From Agrobacterium tumefaciens (lineage in GTDB: Bacteria; Pseudomonadota; Alphaproteobacteria; Rhizobiales; Rhizobiaceae): 64,000 nucleotides of DNA. The stretch lies in the NCBI GenBank assembly GCA_025559845.1, contig CP048470.1, positions 809,501 through 873,500 of the forward strand, in the 5' to 3' direction. The position numbers and the translations under genes were made by a program. Shown in pieces: positions 9,187 through 16,417 of this stretch. The notes below the pieces were generated by a model, which worked only from the letters and a program-made list of their open reading frames with translations, had not been told where the DNA came from and made no database searches. The stretch's first letter is position 1, and each line of letters opens with the position of its first letter.

Positions 9187-10092
9187 CTAGTTCACCCTTC
9201 CTCTTTCGGCCAGGAAGTCCAACAGTGCACGGACGCGAGACGGTACCGGGCCGCCCTGGCCGATATAGACAGCATGGAATTCCTCCTCCTGTCCCGGGTC
9301 GAGATGGTCAAGAAGTGCCACGAGCCGGCCAGCGGCAATGTCCTTTCTCACCGTGAAGGCTGCAAGTCGGGCGATGCCGACGCCTGCAAGGCAGAGATGG
9401 CGCATGCCTTCACCGTCACTGACCTGAACCCGACCGGTGACCGGAATGTTGACCATTTTGACGCCGTCGTGAAGCAGCCATCCTTCAACGGATCTGGGAT
9501 ATCCGAAGCCGAGGCGATTATGCGCCTCGAGGTCTTCAATCGCCCGGGGTTCACCGTACCGCTCCAGGTAAGAGGGCGCTGCCACGATCATGAGCGGCGT
9601 CTGGCCAAGCTTGCGTGCCAACAGGCTGGAACTTTTCAACGGCCCGGCCCGGATCGCAACATCTGTCCTGTCCGTCACGAGATCAACAACGGTATCGGTC
9701 TGCATGAAATCGACCGTCACGCCAGCGTGACGCGCAAGAAATTCCGGCAAGACCGGCGCGAGAATGTGATTGAAATAGGAGGCACTCGTGTTCACGCGAA
9801 CACGCCCCACCGCCTGCTCACCGAGACCTGCTGTTCGCTCCGCGTCCTCGAGGTCGGCAAGCAGGCGGGTTGCGCGCTCATAAAAAACGCAGCCCTCTGC
9901 CGTGAGCTTCAATTGCCGTGTTGATCGGTTAAGCAGCCTTGCGCCGAGGCGCGTCTCCAGTCGGGCGATGAGTTTGCTGACCGCTGACGGTGTGAGATGC
10001 GCCGCCCTAGCCGCCTGCGAGAAACCGCCGAGTTCGACCACCCGCACAAAGACCTCCATCTCACCGAACCGGTTTACCTCAGGTCTTGCCAT
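9187..10092 (-). CDS. LysR-family transcriptional regulator
   Basis: A 301-residue LysR regulator. The N-terminal winged helix-turn-helix (EMEVFVRVVELGGFSQAARA and SAVSKLIARLETRLGARLLNR) occupies about residues 10-70, and the LysR substrate-binding domain follows from about residue 95. The sequence is of the CrgA/DmlR-like group with a short C-terminal effector domain. It is transcribed divergently from an aldo/keto reductase gene with 142 bp between starts, the usual arrangement for a LysR regulator and its target. The ligand is not evident. Confidence 0.92.
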   Translation of the reverse strand: MARPEVNRFGEMEVFVRVVELGGFSQAARAAHLTPSAVSKLIARLETRLGARLLNRSTRQLKLTAEGCVFYERATRLLADLEDAERTAGLGEQAVGRVRVNTSASYFNHILAPVLPEFLARHAGVTVDFMQTDTVVDLVTDRTDVAIRAGPLKSSSLLARKLGQTPLMIVAAPSYLERYGEPRAIEDLEAHNRLGFGYPRSVEGWLLHDGVKMVNIPVTGRVQVSDGEGMRHLCLAGVGIARLAAFTVRKDIAAGRLVALLDHLDPGQEEEFHAVYIGQGGPVPSRVRALLDFLAERGRVN

Positions 10093-10234
10093 GATGAATC
10101 TATCTCACAAGTGATGTTATTTAAATCAGTCTATTTCAATGACGTTCCGTCGCCTATCTTAATTTCACAGTCACGCAAGCCGAAGATATGGCCGCGGGGT
10201 TCTGATCGCTCATCATCAGACAAAGGTTGGTGTC

Positions 10235-11272
10235 ATGGAATATCGCTATCTCGGAAGGTCGGGACTCAAGGTCCCAGTTCTCTCCTTCGGAACAGGAACT
10301 TTTGGTGGAACAGGCCCACTGTTCAGCAACTGGGGCACCTCTGATGCAACGGAGGCAAGTCGCCTCGTGGACATTTGCCTGGAGGCTGGCGTCAATCTGT
10401 TCGACACTGCTGACGTCTACTCCAATGGTGCGTCGGAAGAGCTGCTTGGTCGGGCAATCAGGGGGCGACGCGATGCGGTTCTGATTTCGACCAAGGCGAC
10501 ACTCGCAACCGGTGATGGACCGAACGATGGGGGCTCCTCGCGTTTTCATCTGGTGAAGGCCGTCGAAAATGCGCTGCGCCGTCTCTCCACCGATCATATC
10601 GATATCTTCCAGCTTCATGCCTTCGATGCGGCTACGCCGGTCGAGGAAGTCCTGTCGACGCTCGATATGCTCGTTCGCGCCGGCAAGATCCGTTATGTCG
10701 GGGTGTCGAACTTCTCCGGCTGGCAGATCATGAAATCACTTGCTGTTGCCGAACGACACGGCTGGCCACGCTATGTGGTGAACCAGGTCTATTATTCCCT
10801 TATCGGGCGTGATTATGAGTGGGATCTCATGCCTCTCGGCAAGGATCAGGGCCTTGGTGCAATGGTCTGGTCGCCGCTCGGCTGGGGACGGCTGACTGGG
10901 AAAATCCGGCGCGGCGCCCCGCTTCCGGAAAAAAGTCGGCTGCATGAAACTGCGAGCTTTGGGCCACCGGTTGACGATGAACTGCTTTATCGCGTTGTTG
11001 AGGCTCTCGACGCAATAGCCGGGGAGACCGGAAAGACAGTGTCGCAGATCGCACTCAACTGGCTTCTGCAACGCCCGACCGTTTCCTCGGTCATCATCGG
11101 CGCGCGCAATGAGGATCAACTGCGCCAGAACCTCGGTGCAATCGGCTGGACCCTCAACCCCGCTCAACTGCGAACACTTGACGAAGCAAGCGCTGTGACG
11201 CCTCCCTACCCGCACTCACCCTACTACCGTCAGGAAGGATTTGCGCGCCTTAACCCACCGATCGGTGGGTAA
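10235..11272 (+). CDS. aldo/keto reductase
   Basis: A 345-residue NADPH-type aldo/keto reductase with the complete catalytic tetrad Asp57, Tyr62 (FDTADVYS), Lys87 (STKAT) and His128 (LHAFD). The nucleotide-binding end (SSVIIGARNEDQLRQNL) is intact. Length and sequence style match the Tas/YajO/YdhF-like branch that reduces small aldehydes and ketones. Its divergent neighbour is a LysR regulator, which probably controls it. The last codons contain a perfect 18-bp palindrome. Substrate unknown. Confidence 0.9.
   Translation: MEYRYLGRSGLKVPVLSFGTGTFGGTGPLFSNWGTSDATEASRLVDICLEAGVNLFDTADVYSNGASEELLGRAIRGRRDAVLISTKATLATGDGPNDGGSSRFHLVKAVENALRRLSTDHIDIFQLHAFDAATPVEEVLSTLDMLVRAGKIRYVGVSNFSGWQIMKSLAVAERHGWPRYVVNQVYYSLIGRDYEWDLMPLGKDQGLGAMVWSPLGWGRLTGKIRRGAPLPEKSRLHETASFGPPVDDELLYRVVEALDAIAGETGKTVSQIALNWLLQRPTVSSVIIGARNEDQLRQNLGAIGWTLNPAQLRTLDEASAVTPPYPHSPYYRQEGFARLNPPIGG
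11253..11270. repeat. perfect 18-bp palindrome at the 3' end of the aldo/keto reductase gene
   Basis: The sequence ACCCACCGATCGGTGGGT reads the same on both strands and covers the last six sense codons. It may act in transcription termination or as a DNA-binding site. Confidence 0.5.
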
Positions 11273-11310
11273 CTAAAACGAAGATTGGGGTGGATCGTAA
11301 CGCCCACTCG

Positions 11311-11348
11311 GTATTTCCATCCACCCGGCTTCGCTGGGTTCCAAATAC
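11311..11348. terminator. imperfect long hairpin between convergent genes
   Basis: GTATTT pairs with AAATAC at the base, and ACCCGGC pairs with GCTGGGT (one G-T wobble) around a 3-base loop. It lies between the rightward reductase and the leftward zinc-ribbon gene, a place where a bidirectional terminator is expected. No long T-run is present. Confidence 0.4.
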
Positions 11349-11401
11349 AGCTCGGGTTGCACGGTTCGAGAAACTGAAGCTTGGGCAGAACCGAGCACCA
11401 A

Positions 11402-11647
11402 TCAGCCGTTTCGGTCAACGGTTATGGTATAGGCTCCAGGGCTTTCGTCATCAGAATCCAGCTGAACGAGGAGCGTGTCGCACTCGAGGCAACTGTTGCA
11501 GATCCCGCATCCATCCATGTCGAAATCGCGCGCGGATTTGCGTTCCCGACAGCACTCGCAGAGTACTGTGGCCCGACGCGACAATCGTGCCGGCGCAAGA
11601 ACCTGAACAACCTGATTTTGGACAGCCGGAACGGCAGGACGCGACAT
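11402..11647 (-). CDS. small putative zinc-ribbon protein
   Basis: An 81-residue protein I cannot assign to a named family. It has two cysteine clusters in the middle, CECC near residue 30 and CGICNSCLEC near residues 47-56, an arrangement typical of structural zinc binding. The tail is acidic (LDSDDESPG). Evidence that it is real: a strong AGGAAGG ribosome binding site before ATG 11647 and a composition unlike the antisense frames. It lies alone in a gap between the reductase and another small leftward gene. A nucleic-acid or protein-binding role is plausible but unproven. Confidence 0.6.
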   Translation of the reverse strand: MSRPAVPAVQNQVVQVLAPARLSRRATVLCECCRERKSARDFDMDGCGICNSCLECDTLLVQLDSDDESPGAYTITVDRNG

Positions 11648-11765
11648 CGCAACCTTCCTTATTGAACTCTAACCAGAGATGGGGATGATCAGGTACAATG
11701 TCCATATTCGAGGCGTGCTTCAGGTCTAATTCAGGGCGGATTTGGTCAGGAAAAATCCAGCGGGA

Positions 11766-12011
11766 TCAGAGCTCGTTTGCAAGTTTCAAAAGTTCGCGCC
11801 AGCGATTGACATAACCGTCGACGAACGGCTTCTGGATGCCTGCCCCCGCCATTTTTTCACTCAACGCATCGAGGTCGAAATCCTCCAGTTTGGTCGCTTC
11901 CGGATAACACTTGAGGGTATATCTGAACGTCTCTTCCCAACTGCGCCGGACGCCCACTGAAGCATCCTCGAAGTGCGGACGGTAGGCGCGTATAAGCTCT
12001 CCCAATGTCAT
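11766..12011 (-). CDS. small hypothetical protein, helical
   Basis: An 81-residue protein without a recognised family. It is predicted from sequence to be mostly helical (GELIRAYRPHF, SWEETFRYTLKCYP, DLDALSEKMAGAG, YVNRWRELLKLANEL), faintly like the SAM-like N-terminal domain of tyrosine recombinases, but the catalytic domain is absent. A GGGAG/AAAGG purine stretch precedes ATG 12011. It is divergent from the cold-shock gene. Function unknown. Confidence 0.55.
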   Translation of the reverse strand: MTLGELIRAYRPHFEDASVGVRRSWEETFRYTLKCYPEATKLEDFDLDALSEKMAGAGIQKPFVDGYVNRWRELLKLANEL

Positions 12012-12304
12012 CCTTTAAAAACTCCCTCTCCAATCACGTTCCGCTCCGGCGAACCGTCATAGCCCGAGTTCCTTTCCTCATGGCACGTTGATTTCTCGTC
12101 AGCCAAAGCGACTGTGCTAATGATGGTGATTTGAGGGGCAAGATTCGAGTGTTCCTCATTCACCGGCCGTTCTGAAAGCGGATATTTCTTGCCTGCAAAC
12201 CGGCCTCGCATGGTTTTTTAGTAAAAACAGGATTGCCGTTGACGGCATCGATACCTATTCTCCCGCAGCGGCAAACAAGCCGCCGATCATTTACGGGGAT
12301 ATAC
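12012..12304 (+). promoter_or_regulatory. long leader region of the cold-shock gene
   Basis: This 293-bp region separates the small leftward gene from the cold-shock gene. Cold-shock genes commonly have long structured 5' leaders, and no other gene is evident here. A purine-rich GGGGA lies 6 bases before the ATG. No defined promoter could be assigned by eye. Confidence 0.4.
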
Positions 12305-12508
12305 ATGGCCACTGGCACAGTAAAATTTTTCAATCAGGACAAGGGCTTCGGCTTTATTACGCCGGATAACGGCGGCGCTGACGTCTTCGTCCACATTTCG
12401 GCAGTCCAGGGTTCGGCCCCGCTTCGTGACGGCGAAAAAGTGAGCTACGAGCTTGGCCAGGACCGGAAAACCGGAAAGTCCAAGGCGGAAAACGTCACTT
12501 CTGTCTGA
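12305..12508 (+). CDS. CspA-family cold-shock protein
   Basis: A 67-residue single cold-shock domain that binds single-stranded RNA/DNA and melts RNA structure. RNP1 (KGFGFI) and RNP2 (VFVHIS) are intact, with the typical start MATGTVKFF and end NVTSV. The ATG at 12305 is chosen because it gives the exact family N-terminus; the open frame continues 24 codons upstream without similarity. It is monocistronic with a long leader and a downstream hairpin. Confidence 0.96.
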   Translation: MATGTVKFFNQDKGFGFITPDNGGADVFVHISAVQGSAPLRDGEKVSYELGQDRKTGKSKAENVTSV

Positions 12509-12543
12509 TTGATCTGCTTTCGCACGCACCTGCGTGCAATGGT

Positions 12544-12571
12544 GCGTCGCCGCGTTGTTACGTGGCGGCGC
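12544..12571 (+). terminator. hairpin after the cold-shock gene
   Basis: A 12-bp stem with two G-T wobbles (GCGTCGCCGCGT against ACGTGGCGGCGC) and a TGTT loop, preceded by a smaller GCACGCA/TGCGTGC hairpin. It is followed by A-rich rather than T-rich sequence, so termination efficiency is uncertain. Confidence 0.5.
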
Positions 12572-12773
12572 AACCAAAAATTATTGACCTAAATTCAAAC
12601 AATCAGCTTAGGACAAATCTCTCATCGCGCCTGAAGATAGACATTAAACTTCAGATGATGCGACGAGCGAGATTATTCTCGCCATTAAGACCAAGGCGTC
12701 AAGGAGCTGGGTGGCTCTTCTGATCAGCGAAGGCCGGGAGCGTAACCGGCAGTTCTTCCTCCTGCTTGAAACG

Positions 12774-13673
12774 TCAGAGCGCTTGTAAAAAGAAATCAAC
12801 CAACCTGGATACAGCGTCATTGACGGACGCTTCGCGATCATAAAGATCGACATGAGTTGCGTTGTCGACCACATAGAGCATCTTAGGCTCCTTAGCGCGC
12901 TCGAAGGCATCCAACGTCATCCATGCGGTTACAGCATTTTCTGCTGTGATCATCAGGAGAGGGCGAGGAGAGATCATTTCTATAAAGCGAAATGCATCGA
13001 ATGTGGCCATCCGATCGACGCTATCCCAAGTAAGAGATCTGGCAGAACGCGGATGGCTGCACCGGTCTGTGCAGTAGTATTCCCACCCTTCGAAGACATG
13101 AAGGCCACCCGCTCGCGCCTCTTCCTGACCGGCGGGAAAGACAGGAAATCGCCCCATCTCTTCGCCAGCCGCGACACGAGTACGTGCTTCAGCAGCCGCT
13201 TCGAGTAGATTGATGAGGACAGATGGATCCTGATTTCCGTCTGCCCCGGCACGTATCTGCAGCCCAACATCGACAGCTGCAATTGTAGCAACTGCCTTTA
13301 CTCTAGGGTCGCCGACGGAAGCTGGAATTGCGTAGCCACCAGACGCACATATACCAAGGATCCCTATCCGGGCGGGATCAATGTCCGATTGCACACTGAG
13401 AAAAGAAACAGCCGCCTTGAAATCTTCAACCCGCTGAGCCGGATTTTCCAAACCGCGCGGCGAGCCTTCACTTTCTCCTTGATAAGCAGCATCGAATGTC
13501 AGCAGCGTAAAGCCCTGTTCTGACAATTTCTGCGCATAGAGGGCGGGGGATTGCTCCTTAACCGCGGTGCCCGGATGGCCTATTACGATTGTTCGGCCAT
13601 TGGGCTCATCCGATGTGAACAGGTTCCCAGCGATAATTAGGTCGGAACTCTTGAACGTTACCGATTTGCGCAT
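12774..13673 (-). CDS. alpha/beta hydrolase with Cys in the nucleophile elbow
   Basis: A 299-residue alpha/beta hydrolase of the dienelactone-hydrolase/YcjY-like type. The start is ATG 13673 because a near-perfect AGGAGG site lies directly upstream; the open frame is 12 codons longer. The nucleophile elbow reads G-I-C-A-S-G-G at residues 107-113, so Cys109 occupies the usual Ser position, and a late His is present in NATHVDLYD. An oxyanion-type IGHPGTAVKEQSP segment is near residue 31. Divergent from an SDR gene across a 232-bp region with two inverted repeats. Substrate unknown; carboxylester or lactone hydrolysis is likely from family knowledge. Confidence 0.85.
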   Translation of the reverse strand: MRKSVTFKSSDLIIAGNLFTSDEPNGRTIVIGHPGTAVKEQSPALYAQKLSEQGFTLLTFDAAYQGESEGSPRGLENPAQRVEDFKAAVSFLSVQSDIDPARIGILGICASGGYAIPASVGDPRVKAVATIAAVDVGLQIRAGADGNQDPSVLINLLEAAAEARTRVAAGEEMGRFPVFPAGQEEARAGGLHVFEGWEYYCTDRCSHPRSARSLTWDSVDRMATFDAFRFIEMISPRPLLMITAENAVTAWMTLDAFERAKEPKMLYVVDNATHVDLYDREASVNDAVSRLVDFFLQAL

Positions 13674-13802
13674 CTCGAAGCCTCCTAGACAATTGATCGT
13701 CTCCGGCACTCATCTGTCCGGAGCGGACGCTATCGTCGGGGGCTCTTGTGTCTCCGGTGTGTTGGGGTTGGCGCTTAAGTGTACCAGAGTGTGTAGATAG
13801 GA

Positions 13803-13829
13803 GCGTTTGCTACACAGACTTGCAAACGC
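13803..13829. promoter_or_regulatory. inverted-repeat operator candidate between hydrolase and SDR
   Basis: GCGTTTGC and GCAAACGC are perfect 8-bp arms with an 11-bp spacer, one helical turn apart. A second, overlapping imperfect repeat (AGAGTGTGTAG and CTACACAGACT) surrounds its left half. Position between divergent genes suggests a shared regulator site. Confidence 0.5.
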
Positions 13830-13905
13830 GACAAAACCCGACACAGCCGAGATACACTTGGGCTGAAATATCATCGCCAATGCAACAGGATTAAGGGTTA
13901 AGGCG

Positions 13906-14736
13906 ATGGTTAGAAGGTGGCTGGTTACGGGAAGCTCCAGGGGCCTCGGAAGAGCCTTGGTGGAAGCAGCGCTTGAAAGTGGCGACCAAGTTGTCGCGAC
14001 TGCCCGAAACGTGGACGCGCTCAAGCCATTGGTTGAAAAACATGCCGCTCGAGTTGTGCTGTTCCCGCTTGATGTCACCGATCCAATAGCTGCGGACGAT
14101 GCTGTACAATTTGCAAAGTCAGCCTTTGGAGGCCTCGATGTGGTCGTCAACAATGCGGGTTACGGCAACGTCAGTGCAATCGAAGATACTCATATCGAAG
14201 AAATGAGACGCGAGATCGAGACAAATCTGTTTGGTACCATCATTGTCACCAAGGCTGTCATCGCGCTGATGCGTGAACAGCGTCACGGACACATCATAAA
14301 TGTCTCTTCGGTCGGTGGCCGTCTGGGTTCCACGGGACGTGCGAGTTACTCCGCAGCCAAATGGGGTGTGGAAGGATTTTCAGAAGTTCTGGCGCAGGAG
14401 ATGGCGCTTGTCGGCGTGAAGGTAACAATTATCGAGCCCGGTGGCTTCAGAACCGATTTCGCGGGAAGCTCAACTGAACTGCGCGAAGGCCGACCAGAAT
14501 ATGATGCGGTGGTCGGTGCTGCCGCACGTTTTCAACGTGACTACAATGGACGCCAGCCAGGCGATCCAGCCAAGGCCGCTCAGGTCATCTTAAAAATTGC
14601 CCAGATGGAAAATCCACCGTCTCGCTTGGCCTTGGGTAGTGACGCCTTAGCCGCGATCCGTAACGCGAATACGTCCCGGCGCGCAGAACTTGAAAAATGG
14701 GCGTCCCTCAGCAGTTTCACCGACTTTGAGGGATGA
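13906..14736 (+). CDS. short-chain dehydrogenase/reductase
   Basis: A 276-residue classical SDR. Seen: cofactor motif TGSSRGLG near residue 8, NNAG, catalytic Ser in NVSSVGG and the active-site YSAAK. An Arg shortly after the glycine motif and TARN further on suggest NADP(H) preference. The longer C-terminus (DPAKAAQVILKIAQMENPPSRLALGSDAL) is typical of the oxidoreductase group annotated as SDR family NAD(P)-dependent. It is divergent from the alpha/beta hydrolase; the pair may act on the same compound. ATG 13906 is preceded by AAGGGTTAAGGCG. Confidence 0.92.
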   Translation: MVRRWLVTGSSRGLGRALVEAALESGDQVVATARNVDALKPLVEKHAARVVLFPLDVTDPIAADDAVQFAKSAFGGLDVVVNNAGYGNVSAIEDTHIEEMRREIETNLFGTIIVTKAVIALMREQRHGHIINVSSVGGRLGSTGRASYSAAKWGVEGFSEVLAQEMALVGVKVTIIEPGGFRTDFAGSSTELREGRPEYDAVVGAAARFQRDYNGRQPGDPAKAAQVILKIAQMENPPSRLALGSDALAAIRNANTSRRAELEKWASLSSFTDFEG

Positions 14737-14767
14737 CTGCTCGCCTCATCTCACAACAAATAAAAAC

Positions 14768-14784
14768 ATGACTATTATCGTCAT
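14768..14784 (+). promoter_or_regulatory. iron-responsive element (RirA/IRO type) upstream of the sigma factor gene
   Basis: ATGAC-N7-GTCAT contains the TGA-N9-TCA pattern known for rhizobial iron-responsive operators recognised by RirA. It lies 44-60 bp before the ATG of the FecI-type sigma gene, which heads a siderophore uptake operon. Pattern and context agree; binding is inferred. Confidence 0.55.
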
Positions 14785-14827
14785 CTTTCTCTTGATTTTT
14801 TGTGTGCAAGGATGATAGCAGCATTCC

Positions 14828-15340
14828 ATGGAAAGCGTCGAACAGTCCGAAATTCTCAAGACATTTTTGGACGTGCGCGCTCGTTTGACACGTGTCATCT
14901 ACCGTCGCGTTCACTGCTCGGCGACCACTGCCGATCTCATGCAGGATACTTTTATACGCTTTTGGGAACGTCCGGGCCTCCTGCGCGATGTCGTTGATCT
15001 GGCGGGATACTTCGTGATCACGGGACGCAACCTCGCGCTTGACCACGAACGCCGTAAAAAGATTGGCCCCTTCATCGACGGGATCGACGGCCTCGAATCC
15101 ATCTCGGACCCGACACCCTCGGCCGAAGCGGCTACCATCAGCCGCCAGGAACTCCTGCGCGTTCAGGCGGCCCTCGAGCACATGCCTCCTCGGGCACGGG
15201 AGGTGTTCCTGCTATCCCGGATCGAAGGCCTGACATATGTCGAGATTGGCGAACGTCTCGGAATATCGCCAAAGACGGTTTTCGGTCATATGGTAGTCGC
15301 GCTTGAGCGATTGCGTGCACAGATGAATGCAGAGCGCTGA
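14828..15340 (+). CDS. ECF sigma factor, FecI type
   Basis: A 170-residue extracytoplasmic-function sigma factor: region 2 at about residues 15-80 (TTADLMQDTFIRFWERPG, and a DNA-melting segment ending in DHERRKK) and region 4 at about 110-165 (LEHMPPRAREVFLLSRIEGLTYVEIGERLGISPKTV). Immediately followed by a FecR-type regulator and a TonB receptor, the standard order for cell-surface signalling systems that induce siderophore receptors when the ferric ligand binds. Likely itself repressed by iron through the IRO-like element upstream. Confidence 0.93.
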   Translation: MESVEQSEILKTFLDVRARLTRVIYRRVHCSATTADLMQDTFIRFWERPGLLRDVVDLAGYFVITGRNLALDHERRKKIGPFIDGIDGLESISDPTPSAEAATISRQELLRVQAALEHMPPRAREVFLLSRIEGLTYVEIGERLGISPKTVFGHMVVALERLRAQMNAER

Positions 15341-15377
15341 CCACTCTCACGCTCAAACGGTGACAAGAGAGGCCGCA

Positions 15378-16319
15378 ATGCAGAACCATTCTCTACGGGA
15401 ACACTGTCCTGACGACCAGCCGGACATCGCGCGCCAGGCGGCCGAGTGGTTTGCCTTGTTGCTTGATGATGGTGCCAGCCCTACCGATCGCGCCAATTTC
15501 CGAGCCTGGCTTGAACAGAGCCCTTCCCATGCGAAGGCATATGCGGAACTTGAGCGCTTGTGGCTCGGCGCTTCGGCGCTCCCTGAGATCTCGCCCACAT
15601 CGTCCCTGACGCGCAGAACGGTCCTCAAGTCGGGAGGAGCACTGTTAATATTGGCAGGAGCTGGGTTGGGGACTCGCGCCTACCTCCAGGCAGACGCGGA
15701 CTATCGCACAGGTGTCGGGGAGACTGCCCGTTATGCGCTTCCAGACGGCTCGGTCGTTGAACTGTCGACTGCGAGTGCCATCTCAGTCAATTTCACTGCG
15801 GATGGGCGACACATCATTTTGCACCAAGGAGAGGGATTTTTTACCGTTGCCCCAGATCCAGGCAGACCCTTCGTCGTCAGTTCCGGCGTTTTGAACAGCA
15901 CCGCGCTTGGAACGAAATTCTCCGTCGCCATGCGTGAAAATGGTGTCACCGTTTCTGTGGTTGAACATTCAGTCCGAGTATCGGCGCCCGACCAGGAACA
16001 GGATGTCCACGAGGGCCAGTCGGTCGTGTTCGCAAATGATCGCCTGTCCCTGCCTCAATCTGCAGATGTCGAGACCCAGCTTTCATGGCGTGACGGCAAA
16101 CTCGTTTTCATCTCGACGCCATTCGAGGATATCGTCGCCACTCTCTCCAATTGGCGGCGTGGCAAGATGATTGTCATGGATAACGCCCTTGCACGCCGGC
16201 CTGTCAGCATCATCGTCGACGTGCGTCGGGCAGGCTCGATATTGGATAATCTTGAGAATGGCCTGCCAATTCGCATTGCCAGCTACTCGCCTTTGCTGAC
16301 CTTGATCTATCCGAAATAA
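15378..16319 (+). CDS. FecR-type anti-sigma/signal transducer
   Basis: A 313-residue inner-membrane regulator that relays receptor occupancy to the ECF sigma factor. The cytoplasmic N-terminal domain (about residues 10-60, with WFALLLDDGASPTDRANFRAWL) binds sigma; a membrane segment follows TRRTVLKSGGALLILAGAG at about 80-100; the periplasmic FecR domain follows (LPDGSVVELSTASAISV, ALGTKFSV), ending with a secretin-like STN/DUF4974-type region. ATG 15378 is chosen for its AGAGAGG site; an upstream in-frame ATG overlapping the sigma gene at 15327 is less likely. Operon with sigma factor and receptor. Confidence 0.9.
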   Translation: MQNHSLREHCPDDQPDIARQAAEWFALLLDDGASPTDRANFRAWLEQSPSHAKAYAELERLWLGASALPEISPTSSLTRRTVLKSGGALLILAGAGLGTRAYLQADADYRTGVGETARYALPDGSVVELSTASAISVNFTADGRHIILHQGEGFFTVAPDPGRPFVVSSGVLNSTALGTKFSVAMRENGVTVSVVEHSVRVSAPDQEQDVHEGQSVVFANDRLSLPQSADVETQLSWRDGKLVFISTPFEDIVATLSNWRRGKMIVMDNALARRPVSIIVDVRRAGSILDNLENGLPIRIASYSPLLTLIYPK

Positions 16320-16417
16320 AAAGTTCAAAATCGACCGAGGTTTTTCCCAGGCTCGTACGTCCCCTTGATGAAACGCCCGAAAATAGTCGGGCCAAGTGTT
16401 TGCAGGGGGCAAAACAA

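Noticed and set aside
12648..12788. A 46-codon rightward frame with protein-like content ending near the hydrolase stop
   Set aside because: No ATG, GTG or TTG at a sensible position and no ribosome binding site; it may be a gene remnant but cannot be supported.
13710..14153. 147-codon leftward frame opposite the SDR start
   Set aside because: Antisense shadow of a clear SDR gene, with no recognisable content.
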